DNA of 64,000 nucleotides from positions 12,579 to 76,578 of the forward strand of contig JAVBLR010000012.1 in the NCBI GenBank assembly GCA_031553395.1. Direction: 5' to 3'. A program made the position numbers and the translations under genes. Below, one piece after another: positions 49,261 through 59,300 of the stretch (its first letter is position 1; every line of letters starts with the position of its first letter). Source of the DNA: WRGA01 sp031553395. GTDB taxonomy: Bacteria > Bacteroidota > Bacteroidia > Bacteroidales > WRGA01. The notes under the pieces were generated by a model, which was given only the letters and a program-made list of their open reading frames with translations, was not told the DNA's origin and made no database searches.

Positions 49261-51039
49261 ATGGAAGTTCCTCAACGATTATCGGCTTTGCGCCAACTAA
49301 TGAAAAGGGAAAATATAGATGCATGTATTATTCCTTCTTCCGATCCTCATCTAAGCGAGTATATTGCGTCTCATTGGAAAATCCGTGAATGGATTTCGGG
49401 TTTTACCGGTTCTGCCGGAACAGTTGTTGTTACAGCGACAAAAGCCGGTTTATGGACAGATTCCCGCTATTTTCTGCAAGCTGGAGGAGAATTATTTGCT
49501 TCCGGAATTAAGTTATTCAAAGCCGGATTACCTGAAACTCCAAGCATAACAGATTGGTTGGGCGAAGAACTGAAAGAAAAAAAACAACTTGGATTTGAAG
49601 GAAATATGTTTTCTTTTTCCGAAGCCGAACGGATTATTCAAACAATGAATAAAAAGGGGATTATTGTAAATACTCAATTTGATCCTTTCTCTGAAATTTG
49701 GGAAGACAGACCAAGTTTGCCCGATAATCCGTTGATTGTTTATTCTGAAGAATATTCCGGAAAATCATCTGAAAAGAAAATAGCCGAAGTAAAAGAAAAG
49801 TTAATAAAAGCAGATGCCAATTGCATTTTATTGACAGCATTGGACGAAATAGCCTGGACTTTCAATTTGAGAGGTTCTGATGTAACAGCCAATCCGGTTG
49901 CTATTGCTTATGGTTTTATTTCAGATAAAGAATCCCGCATATTTGTATCTTCGAATAAATTGACGGATGAAGTTCGTTCTTACCTGAATTCGCAACATAT
50001 TCAAATTTCAGAATATGATGACATTAAGCTTTATTTATCTAAATTAGAGGAAAATACTCATATTTTAGTTGATAAAAATAAGGTGAATGCTGCTTTGTTT
50101 GAATCAATTCCGAATCATTGCAAAATAGTATTTGAATCTTCGCCTGTAACATTGCTTAAGAGTATAAAAAATCAAACAGAAATTGATGGCTTTCATAATG
50201 CAATGGTAAAGGATGGAGTTGCTTTGATTCACTTTTTCCGCTGGTTGGAAAATGCAATCGGTACGGAAAAAGTAACTGAAATCGATATTGCAAAAAGGTT
50301 AATTGATTTTCGAAGCGAACAAGATTTATATGTCGGGGAAAGTTTTGCTACTATTGCCGGATTCGGGGAGCATGGGGCAATTGTGCATTACAGTGCCAAT
50401 GAAGAAACCAATTTGGAAATAAAACCGGAGGGTTTTTTATTAATAGACAGCGGCGCTCAATATTTTGACGGAACTACAGATATTACCCGTACTATTTCGT
50501 TGGGAAATTTATCTCCTCAGCAGAAAAAAGATTTTACATTGGTTTTGAAAGGGCATATTGCGATTGCAACCTGTTGTTTTCCGCAAGGTACAAGGGGAGC
50601 ACAGATTGATGTATTGGCAAGAAAAGCGTTGTGGGATAATGGATTAAATTATCTTCATGGAACGGGACATGGTATCGGACATTTTTTGAATGTGCATGAA
50701 GGCCCGCAAAATATTCGCATGGAAGAAAATCCGACACAACTTGTTCCCGGAATGGTTATTTCCAATGAACCGGGAGTTTATCGTACAGGAGAATATGGTA
50801 TCCGTTCGGAAAATCTTGTTTTGGTAAAAGAATACCAGGAAACTGACTTTGGTAAATTCTACAATTTTGAGACACTTACATATTTCCCTTTTGATACGAA
50901 AGCGATTGACAAAACATTGTTGACAAATGATGAAATCAATTGGTTAAATACGTATCATCAATTAGTTTATGAAAAGCTAAGTCTGTATTTATCCGAGGAA
51001 GAAAAAAGCTGGCTGAAGGAAAAAATACTTGAAATTTAA
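49261..51039 (+). CDS. Xaa-Pro aminopeptidase (aminopeptidase P, M24B)
   Basis: 592 residues, the long three-domain form. Two creatinase-like N-terminal domains (about 1-300, opening RLSALRQLMKRENIDACIIPSSDPHLSEY) and a pita-bread catalytic domain (about 310-520). Metal ligands are visible in LLIDSGAQYFDGTTDITRT (two Asp), GTGHGIGHFLNVHEGP (His) and ISNEPGVYR / GIRSENLVLV (two Glu). C-terminal M24B extension to 592. Removes the N-terminal residue ahead of proline; no signal peptide, so cytosolic. Confidence 0.93.
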   Translation: MEVPQRLSALRQLMKRENIDACIIPSSDPHLSEYIASHWKIREWISGFTGSAGTVVVTATKAGLWTDSRYFLQAGGELFASGIKLFKAGLPETPSITDWLGEELKEKKQLGFEGNMFSFSEAERIIQTMNKKGIIVNTQFDPFSEIWEDRPSLPDNPLIVYSEEYSGKSSEKKIAEVKEKLIKADANCILLTALDEIAWTFNLRGSDVTANPVAIAYGFISDKESRIFVSSNKLTDEVRSYLNSQHIQISEYDDIKLYLSKLEENTHILVDKNKVNAALFESIPNHCKIVFESSPVTLLKSIKNQTEIDGFHNAMVKDGVALIHFFRWLENAIGTEKVTEIDIAKRLIDFRSEQDLYVGESFATIAGFGEHGAIVHYSANEETNLEIKPEGFLLIDSGAQYFDGTTDITRTISLGNLSPQQKKDFTLVLKGHIAIATCCFPQGTRGAQIDVLARKALWDNGLNYLHGTGHGIGHFLNVHEGPQNIRMEENPTQLVPGMVISNEPGVYRTGEYGIRSENLVLVKEYQETDFGKFYNFETLTYFPFDTKAIDKTLLTNDEINWLNTYHQLVYEKLSLYLSEEEKSWLKEKILEI

Positions 51040-51068
51040 TATAAAACACTTAATCTATTATACATATC

Positions 51069-53285
51069 ATGAAAAAATTCAAGTTTTTAATCTTGTTTGG
51101 TTTATTTGGAACTATTCTTGTTTTTGGACAAAATAAATTGCCTGTTTATTTAGATGAAAATCAATCCATTGAACAACGTGTCGAAGATGCTCTATCCCGG
51201 ATGACATTGGAGGAAAAAGTAAAGATGTGTCATGCTCAATCCAAATTCAGTTCGGCTGGAGTGCCACGTTTGGGAATTCCCGAAAATTGGATGACAGATG
51301 GCCCTCACGGCATTCGTCCTGAAGTATTGTGGGATAAATGGACTCAAGCCGGATGGACAAATGATTCTTGTATTGCATTTCCGGCGCTTACTTGTTTGGC
51401 TGCTACTTGGAATCCCGAAATGGCGGCATTATATGGAAAAGTAATTGGGGAAGAAGCTCGTTACCGGAATAAGAATGTATTGTTGGGTCCCGGCATAAAT
51501 ATTTATCGTACACCTTTAAACGGACGGAATTTCGAATATATGGGAGAAGATCCATATCTCGCATCACGCATGGTTGTTCCTTATATACAAAATGTGCAAA
51601 AAAATGGTGTTGCTGCTTGTGTAAAACATTTCGCATTAAATAATCAGGAGGTCGATCGACATACGGTAGAAGTACATGTAAGCGATCGCGCATTGTATGA
51701 AATTTATCTTCCTGCATTTAAAGCTGCCGTACAAGAAGGAAAAGCGTGGAGTATAATGGGCGCTTATAATAAATATAAAGGTCAATGGTGTTGCCAAAAT
51801 CAGTATTTATTAAAAGATATTCTTCGGGATGAATGGAAATTTGATGGTGTTGTTGTTTCCGATTGGGGCGGTGTAAATAACACAAAAGAAGCTATATATA
51901 ATGGCTTGGATATGGAATTCGGAACAGGAACAAACGGAATGAATACCAATACGAACGATCCATACAGCAATTATTATTTGGCAACTCCTTTCTTGAATTT
52001 ATTGAAATCGGGAAACGTTAATGAAGAAGAGGTAAATAAAAAGGTACGGAATATTCTTCGGTTGGTATTTCGCACTAATATGAATTCAAAACGTCCATGG
52101 GGTTCTTTTGGAACGGAAGAACATGCATTGGCCGGACGAAAAATTGCTCAGGAAGGAATTGTTTTGTTGCAGAATAAAAATAATATTTTGCCTATTGATC
52201 TTACTAAAACAAAGAAGATTGCTGTAATCGGAGAAAATGCAATTAAATTTATGACGGTGGGAGGCGGTAGTTCTTCTCTTAAAGCCAAATACGAGATATC
52301 TCCATTGGATGGAATCAAAGAACGTGTCGGAAATCAGGCTGAAGTTGTATATGCAAGAGGATATGTGGGAGATGTAATTGCAAAACAGGACGGAATGATA
52401 CGGCAAGATATTACGGACAAAAGATTACCTGATGAATTAATCACCGAAGCTTGTAATGCAGCTAAAGATGCTGATATTGTATTGTTTATCGGTGGATTGA
52501 ATAAAAGCAAATACCAGGATTGTGAGGGAAATGACCGCAAAGAGTTGGGATTATCTTATGGACAAGATAAAGTGATAAGCGAATTGACAAAAGTAAATAA
52601 GAATGTAGTCGTAATTCTTGTTTCGGGAAATGCTGTTTCAATGCCTTGGGTAAATGAAGTTTCGGGGATTGTACAAGCTTGGTATAATGGCACTGAAGCT
52701 GGAAATGCCATTGCATCAATTTTGATGGGAGATGTAAATCCTTCGGGTAAATTGCCTTTTACTTTTCCTGTAAAACTGGAAGATGTCGGAGCGCATGCAG
52801 TAGGAATGTATCCTGGAGATAGCATAAGTGGCGAAAAATACAATGAAGATATTTATGTGGGTTATCGCTGGATAGACAAACAAAAAATTAAACCGCTGTT
52901 TGCTTTCGGACATGGCTTGAGCTATACGACTTTTACTTATGGAAAGGCTTCTGTTGATAAGAAGCAATTGGCAGTTGGTGAGATAATAACGCTTACTGTT
53001 CCTGTAAAAAATGCTGGAAGTCGTGAAGGTGCAGAAGTAGTTCAGTTATATATTAATGATGTAAAATCATCGCTTCCACGACCGATTAAAGAACTGAAGG
53101 CTTTTCAAAAAATAAACTTGAAATCCGGCGAAGAAAAGAGTATTACATTCACTATCAATGCGGATATGCTACAATATTTCGATGATAAAAAACACGATTG
53201 GGTAGCCGAGCCGGGTGATTTCAATGTCCTTATTGGAAGTTCTTCTTCGGATATTCGTTCGACAGTGGGTTTCTCGTTGAAATAA
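51069..53285 (+). CDS. Glycoside hydrolase family 3 beta-glucosidase-like enzyme
   Basis: 738 residues with signal peptide (FLILFGLFGTILVFG, cleavage near 20). (beta/alpha)8 domain with ENWMTDGPHGIRPE, GPGINIYRTPLNGRNFEYMGEDP, KHFALNNQE (186-194) and the nucleophile Asp265 in GVVVSDWGG. The second alpha/beta domain (about 385-600) has IAVIGENAIKF and VLFIGGLNK; a C-terminal fibronectin III-like domain (about 640-738) includes VPVKNAGSREGAEVVQLYI. Likely periplasmic or secreted; acts on beta-glucosides or xylosides. Not part of a SusC/D locus here. Confidence 0.92.
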   Translation: MKKFKFLILFGLFGTILVFGQNKLPVYLDENQSIEQRVEDALSRMTLEEKVKMCHAQSKFSSAGVPRLGIPENWMTDGPHGIRPEVLWDKWTQAGWTNDSCIAFPALTCLAATWNPEMAALYGKVIGEEARYRNKNVLLGPGINIYRTPLNGRNFEYMGEDPYLASRMVVPYIQNVQKNGVAACVKHFALNNQEVDRHTVEVHVSDRALYEIYLPAFKAAVQEGKAWSIMGAYNKYKGQWCCQNQYLLKDILRDEWKFDGVVVSDWGGVNNTKEAIYNGLDMEFGTGTNGMNTNTNDPYSNYYLATPFLNLLKSGNVNEEEVNKKVRNILRLVFRTNMNSKRPWGSFGTEEHALAGRKIAQEGIVLLQNKNNILPIDLTKTKKIAVIGENAIKFMTVGGGSSSLKAKYEISPLDGIKERVGNQAEVVYARGYVGDVIAKQDGMIRQDITDKRLPDELITEACNAAKDADIVLFIGGLNKSKYQDCEGNDRKELGLSYGQDKVISELTKVNKNVVVILVSGNAVSMPWVNEVSGIVQAWYNGTEAGNAIASILMGDVNPSGKLPFTFPVKLEDVGAHAVGMYPGDSISGEKYNEDIYVGYRWIDKQKIKPLFAFGHGLSYTTFTYGKASVDKKQLAVGEIITLTVPVKNAGSREGAEVVQLYINDVKSSLPRPIKELKAFQKINLKSGEEKSITFTINADMLQYFDDKKHDWVAEPGDFNVLIGSSSSDIRSTVGFSLK

Positions 53286-53492
53286 ATTTAGTGTTTAAAG
53301 TATAAAAAGATAGTTTAAAATTGCTCCTGAAATTACAATTAAGCAATTAACTATAATGTAAAATCTGCTGCTTAACTTTTTGTCTCGAAAAAGGTAGGAT
53401 ATTCATATTTTGGTTGGTTAAATGCAACACAAAATCCTAACTTGGTTTGGAAATCTTTAAACCAAACTCTATATAAATTCTTAAAACACTCC

Positions 53493-53539
53493 CCTCTCCT
53501 AAATTTCTCCCTTTGGGGAAAATTTAGGAGAGGTTTTTT
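53493..53539 (+). terminator. Terminator after the GH3 gene (repeat-derived)
   Basis: CCTCTCCTAAATTT (53493-53506) and AAATTTAGGAGAGG (53520-53533) pair perfectly, with inner pairing of CTCC and GGGG, followed by TTTTTT. The words resemble those of the hairpin at 7196-7236, so a dispersed repeat may be serving as the terminator 208 bases after the stop. Confidence 0.85.
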
Positions 53540-54304
53540 AATTTAAAAATATTAACCAAATAAAACTAAACAAAACCAAACTAGGCTCTCTCTTCATACT
53601 TTCCAATAAATCCACTTTTTTCATATCAATCCATGTAATTTATTCATATTAATCAGCTTGTTCTCAAGACAGTATTAACTGCGTGAGAATGTGGTATTTT
53701 GTAATATTTTTTTCTTCTCTCAAAATATCAGAGGTATAAATACTTTAACATAAATTCTTTTTTTTTTTTTTTTGTTACATTTTTTTAACATATCTTCGCC
53801 TCCCAAATAAAGATATTGCCATACTTATCTAACAGAGTATGGTAATTCATTCATTCACTTAAATAGTGCCATGCGCCGGGTACAATAAACTTTTGTCTTT
53901 ATGCTTTTTTATTGGGAGAATAAGAAATACATAAAGCCGGTGCATCAGGCATTTTATAAAGTAGAATGATTTTGAATGAATAATAAAAGAATGAATAATA
54001 AATGAGTGAAACTACAATTGGAGTAGGATCATGGGGAAGTAGCAGACCTGCTTCCCCAGTGTGCAGCTATGATTTAGAATGGCTTAGGCGTTTCATGTTA
54101 TTTTTATGGTAAAATATATGCGAGTGCTTACACTGTTTTGGCTCATGCCCTTTTGTGTATATTATTCACTAAATTATATGATTAATTGTTGAATGTATAA
54201 TAAAAATGACAGTATGAAATGTTCATGAGAAAAACTCACATCAATCGTAATGATTATATTGGACATTCCATCTGGCCTTAATGTGAAAAATAAAAAATAA
54301 ACAG
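53540..54304. other. 765-base noncoding region with strong RNA-type hairpins
   Basis: No protein-like frame on either strand. A run of 16 T ends near 53773, followed by a promoter-like TATCTTCG at 53791. Then come three stems: 53816-53825 with 53836-53845 (10 bp, one wobble); a nested stem 53867-53951 (TGCC+ATGCGCCGG outside, CTTTATG and TTTTTTATT inside, all with matching complements); and 54033-54042 with 54048-54057 (GGGGAAGTAG / CTGCTTCCCC). It could be a long 5' leader of the gene at 54305 or a separate RNA gene. Confidence 0.65.
53816..54057 (+). ncRNA. Candidate structured RNA upstream of the surface-protein genes
   Basis: Three consecutive stems, one of them an about 85-base nested hairpin with more than 25 paired positions including several G-U pairs. 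It follows a TAnnTTTG-like box (TATCTTCG, 53791-53798) by 18 bases. The strand is inferred from that box and from the downstream genes. It does not match the tmRNA, RNase P, SRP RNA or riboswitch landmarks I know. G-U pairs preserve the stems better in RNA than in DNA, which favours a real transcript. Confidence 0.4.
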
Positions 54305-55564
54305 ATGAAAAAGAAACTATTACCTTTCCTATTATGTATGCTTGTTGGCGTATTGTTAACGTTAAATTTGAAAGCGCAGGAGTATGATAATAATGAGTTA
54401 GGAAATCTTCGAATTTTTTTAATTCAGAAATCCAATGCACCGGAAATTAACAATATGCCTTATAATTATTATGCCTTAATCAAAAAAACAGAAGGAAACT
54501 CTCTATATGATGGTTATTTCAATGATTTAAAATCGGATGAAAATTGGAAATCGACAGTCGAAAATCCGAATCCGGCATGGGTTGTATCAATAAAAGATTA
54601 TATAACGTTTTCGGCCTCCTCTCCCAAAAAAATCACTGCGATAAACTGGATTAATTCTGGAACTTATCCTGTTAGTGGTCTTGCCGGAAAATTTGATTTG
54701 AGTGCTTGCACAAAACTCCAAACTTTTACTTTCCAACAAATAGCAAATAATGTAACTGAAATTATAATTGATGGGAGTAGCTTAACCGGAGTTGTGGATG
54801 TGTTGGGAAATAGTGGTAGTTATTCAAAATTAGAGAACTTCGAAATATTAAATGTTCCTAAAATAGATGGTATTAGTTATCTCGATATTCCAAGGTTGGA
54901 ATGTAGGTATAATAAGTTGAAATTTAATAAAATGCCTCAGGTACAAGTTTTTAATGGTCTTACTAATCTATATAATTGTTCTTCTCAAGCTGATTCTATC
55001 AATAATGCAGGAAATGAAATCGATTCTCCTATTAATCTTAATAGAGACTATTATAATGATGATTTAGTGTTTGATTCTTTTTATACCGGAACGAAATATG
55101 AGTGGAAGAAAGAATCGGATAATACACCAATTCTTATGCCCGGAAATTACACAACTGATGACAAAGGGAATTTTACATTTACAAATGAAAGCTTAGTTGG
55201 CGAAGAAATTTACTGTGAAATGACTAATCCTTTCTTTGGGATTCCGGAAGATGGAGGTGCTGCTTATCTAATATTGAGATATCGTACCAAATTGTTGGCT
55301 AAAGGTACTAATACATCTATTTCTACCCAAGATAAAGATACTGATTATATATCCGGTTATTTCACTAAGGACGTTTTGTGCATAAAAAACACCGGAATAA
55401 AATTGCAGGCTATTGCTGTGTTTAACCTATCCGGAAAGCAACTGTATTTTGACCATTGTAATGACAATGAAGTTTCTATTAATACATCAGGATGGGAAAA
55501 AGGAATTTATATTGTAAAGGCAATTACAGCAAATAGGTCATCTATTTGTAAAGTTACAAAGTAA
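54305..55564 (+). CDS. Secreted protein with T9SS-type C-terminal domain
   Basis: 419 residues. Signal peptide (LLPFLLCMLVGVLLTLNLKAQ). The body (about 25-330) is beta-rich with stretches of the leucine-rich or beta-helix kind: KLQTFTFQQIANNVTEIIIDGSSLTGVVDVLG and KLENFEILNVPKIDGISYLDI. The last about 75 residues, LCIKNTGIKLQAIAVFNLSGKQLYFDHC..GWEKGIYIVKAITANRSSICKVTK, fit a type A sorting domain, so export through T9SS is expected. Function unknown; LRR-like proteins often bind proteins or glycans. First gene after the structured noncoding region. Confidence 0.75.
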   Translation: MKKKLLPFLLCMLVGVLLTLNLKAQEYDNNELGNLRIFLIQKSNAPEINNMPYNYYALIKKTEGNSLYDGYFNDLKSDENWKSTVENPNPAWVVSIKDYITFSASSPKKITAINWINSGTYPVSGLAGKFDLSACTKLQTFTFQQIANNVTEIIIDGSSLTGVVDVLGNSGSYSKLENFEILNVPKIDGISYLDIPRLECRYNKLKFNKMPQVQVFNGLTNLYNCSSQADSINNAGNEIDSPINLNRDYYNDDLVFDSFYTGTKYEWKKESDNTPILMPGNYTTDDKGNFTFTNESLVGEEIYCEMTNPFFGIPEDGGAAYLILRYRTKLLAKGTNTSISTQDKDTDYISGYFTKDVLCIKNTGIKLQAIAVFNLSGKQLYFDHCNDNEVSINTSGWEKGIYIVKAITANRSSICKVTK

Positions 55565-55610
55565 ATGATGGAGTAACCCTAATAATGTAGATGTTCTTTT
55601 TTTAATGAAA

Positions 55611-55713
55611 GTGTGTCAAAAATCTGTTATTCACTTTTAAAAGTTGAATGTTTTAAATTAAACTCAAACAGATTCTGAAAAATCATCTTAAAACCATTTT
55701 GGCACACTTTTTT
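55611..55713 (+). terminator. Terminator after the T9SS protein gene
   Basis: GTGTGTCAAAA (55611-55621) pairs with TTTTGGCACAC (55697-55707) with one wobble, an inner AAATCTGTT / AACAGATT stem shortens the loop, and TTTTTT follows. Confidence 0.75.
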
Positions 55714-55745
55714 GATTTGAATTGAATGATAATAAATGAATAACT

Positions 55746-56171
55746 ATGAGTAAAACAATTAAACGAACACTTATTTGCAGGATTTGTTTTCTGTTTTTTC
55801 TTTTCCTACCATGCAGTAGCTCTATCTCTTTTGCCGCTCCTTTGGTAATGCCAACAACAGAAACATCCATTACTTCAGATAAAGAGATATATGAAACCCT
55901 TGAGCAGTCTTCTAAAAGCAACAGTGTATTTGATAAGAAAAGCATCTTCGAAGATGATGAATCATCTTTTTTTGAAAAAACAGATGATGATAAATTGAAT
56001 GCTCCTCCCACTTTTCCTGATGATGGAGAATACAATCCCGGAGGACAAGTTAATCCTGCCTTAGCATTAAATAATGAGTCTTCTTTTTTGCTATTTCTCT
56101 TTTTAGTTTATATGGTTGGAAGGTTTATATTTCTCAATCAAAAAAACAGGAAGTCTAAAATATATAAATAA
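55746..56171 (+). CDS. Small protein with signal peptide and C-terminal membrane anchor
   Basis: 141 residues: signal peptide (about 10-30, ICFLFFLFLPCSSSISFA), an acidic, Ser/Asp-rich disordered middle (DDDESSFFEKTDDDKLNAPP), a short GGQVNPALALNN segment, then one hydrophobic helix (about 108-128, SFLLFLFLVYMVGRFIF) and a basic tail NQKNRKSK. This build resembles short anchored proteins that accompany large secreted proteins in Bacteroidota. The family is not recognised. It lies directly upstream of the 2406-residue surface protein. Confidence 0.6.
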   Translation: MSKTIKRTLICRICFLFFLFLPCSSSISFAAPLVMPTTETSITSDKEIYETLEQSSKSNSVFDKKSIFEDDESSFFEKTDDDKLNAPPTFPDDGEYNPGGQVNPALALNNESSFLLFLFLVYMVGRFIFLNQKNRKSKIYK

Positions 56172-56364
56172 TTTGACTATCAATTGTTTATTTGAAAAAT
56201 AGAAAGTGAAGTTCTGTTATTTTGCCTGAATCAGATGTGTGGAGTTGATTTTTTATAATTTGAACAAATGTGATAATTTAATTAAAATCAGCAATATAAC
56301 GCCATTTGCAGGAATAATCACGGATAGTCATTAAATAAAAACATACTTAATTAATTAGAAATAT

Positions 56365-59300
56365 ATGAAAAAATTAAGATCATATATTACAGGAATTTGT
56401 TTATTCCTGTTGTTTATAGGATTTATTCAGGCGTCATATGGACAAACCATTACACCTGCAACTAATCCTGTACCGGTTGTTCCTAATGGGAAGAGCCTCG
56501 AATTTAAAGTAACGGTATCACCCGGAGGTATTTATGCAAATGCGTATTTAGCCGTAACAGCTCCTACCGATTGGGTTATAACCGGTACTTCCCCTGCCGG
56601 AGTTATTACAAATGGAGGTAAAAATGCCAAAATAACCTTTGCTTCCATATCTTCTGATACCGAGGTTTCTGTTTTTATGAAACCGGGTTGTATTGTAGAT
56701 GATGCTTCAGTTATTTATGCTGCATCGTATGAATTTTTTAATGCAGGGAACCAACAGCTTGCAGCTGCTACTACCCAAAATATTTCGAATGTAAAATATC
56801 CGGTATTGGTTTTTACCGCACCGGCTGATACATTAATAAAACGAGGAACACCCTCTTACCGTGAATGGAAAATCCAGCAAAACGAGCAGGATGCATATAT
56901 TTCAGGAGGAGATTTAACGATATCTGCAAGTATTGCTAATGGTAAAATAACAGGTTCTTATGGGCTCAATGAAGTTATTACTTCTAAGATCATAGCAGTA
57001 GAAATGCTAACCAACACCGGTTGGCAAACAATTAGTGCTACAGTAGCCGCAGATCAGAAAAGTTATACCTATACCTTCACTGCTGCGGATTATCAAAAAA
57101 TAGGGAATGGCGATAGCTATATTACAAAAGATGAGGTAATTCGTGTAAGGGAAAAAGTGATATTGGAATACTGTTTTGCAAATGAAAATACAACCGTTAC
57201 AATCCAGCCTAAAATTACGTATAACCTTACACATGTTTGTCCGAAAACCAAACTCAACAGTGGGCAAAGTATGGTAAACTTTAATACCGCATCCGTTTAC
57301 ACAACTCCTTATGCTACTTTAGTTTCTAAAACAGATCCGGTAAATCCGGGAAGTGGCGGCAAAATAGTTATCAAACTACAAAACAGCAATGATGTATACT
57401 TTGAAAATATAAGACTAGATTTATCCAGTGTATCAGATGGATGGGAGATCCTAAAATCAGGAGCTTCCGCTTATTTCTCGGATGCCTTAGGGAACAAAGA
57501 TAATTCAGCTCCGGCTGTAACAATAAACCCAACATATTTTACAATAAATTTTAATAGTACTACTCCATACAAGGGATTAGTCAGTATGAATGGAGATAAC
57601 ATCTGCAACGATTTAGTAAAATCATCTGATCCCATTTATTTGGTTATAGAGTGGACACAGCTTACGTTTCCCAACTTTGCAAATGGTGGGCTTTGTAATG
57701 GTAAGTACGAGACGTTTGCAAGTAGTTTACGGAATCTTTATAATGCTAGTGTTTCAATTTCGGCATCAGCCAATAAATATCCCGGTTGTTCTTCAGGGTC
57801 GTTTACTAACACTGTACCGATGTACGTTTCTGATAACTTAGGGTTTAAATTACCCCAACCGTCTCTTGCAAATTCAAACTTGGAGTTTGACCCGAATACC
57901 GGTACAGGAACCCAAACTACAATGACAGTTTTAGATTCACCTAATTATACATATCTTCCAAATCAAACTGTTTTCAATAATTCTACAACTACACATGTGG
58001 TTGAGATTATATTGCCTATAGGGTTGAAATATGCTCCTGCAAATGGTGTAAAAATAAACAATGTTGCAGTTGTTGCAGCTGATATTTCATACAATGCAGA
58101 TACCCGGACACTTAGTTTCTATAACCGGAATAACGCATCCATTACATCTAATCTTTCATACTCCTATACAATAGAAGCTGACAAAATGTGTGGAAGAAAT
58201 GATAATCTGTTTAAAATAAGCCATATAATTGGGTGGACTGGTTATCCGACCTCTTATACGTATTGCTGTTACCAAAGTAATATAAATTATAGGGTAAATT
58301 ATAAAGAAGATGTTCATAACTGCCAATTTATAGAAATAACAAGCCCACGATTGGAACGTGCAACATTTGGATTTAAAAGTGAAGATATGTCGCAAGGAAG
58401 ATATACCTCACTTGAAGAAGCCCGTAGTGCCGGAGTCAATTTGCAAATGGCAGGGCCTAATGACAATGTGGAGTTTGAGTTTACAGCACAAATAAAATCA
58501 GGTTATGTACAGACTCCGGGAGCTCCGTTTAACATGATGTTTTATTATATAAATCCAACATCTACTGTTTACTATTACTATAATATAAATAATCCTTGTT
58601 TTGCCAAAGGAACAGCTGTTCTACAATACCAAAAACAGGGGGATAGCAACTGGAGTAGTCCTATTCCGGTAGCATCCAATGATATTGTTTCTGCAGCTGA
58701 AGCAGGTAGGCTTGGATTGCAAGTAAATGTTGCCCCATACCTTCAAGCGGCAAATGTGCCTTTATCGGAAGGAACAAAAATAAAGATTGTATTTTATACA
58801 CAGGTATTACAAGCTCCACGAGTGCCAAAGCCGGCATCGATGAACCTTTTCTTTAAAGTAGATGATACAGTTCATGGTTCTGTTGATCCTGATGATATAC
58901 CCTGTGATGTTCCTGATCATGATTATTGTGATGGCTCGTACTCCAATCCGGTAGATTTTAAATTATTTGATGATAGGTTAACTTATCTTAATTCTGTACC
59001 GGCAGCAGATGTTCCTTCATCCCTTATTTTTTATCAAAATGGTGGTACAACCGGTGTAAATAAAGCGCTTATAGCAAAATATAGTATGTATAATAATGGA
59101 ACCACAACCGGAACCGCAGAAATATATCCTTTTGAATTCCGACCCAATGGTATAGTTTCCCAACTTACATGGTATGATTATAACATAGATGTTATTGATA
59201 AGATTTATGATAGCGAAGGACGTGTTTTTGTTGAAGGATTAGACTATACAATTACTTATGACGGTTCTGGCCGTACAATTGTTATCTTTAAATCCGGATT

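Noticed and set aside
53757..53774. Run of T considered as a phase-variation tract
   Set aside because: It lies outside any coding sequence and only borders a weak promoter-like box; the length of one assembly cannot show variation, though it could be tested by read-level length counts.
54174..54440. Minus-strand frame of 88 codons overlapping the start of the T9SS protein gene
   Set aside because: Antisense to a clear signal peptide; no family or start site.
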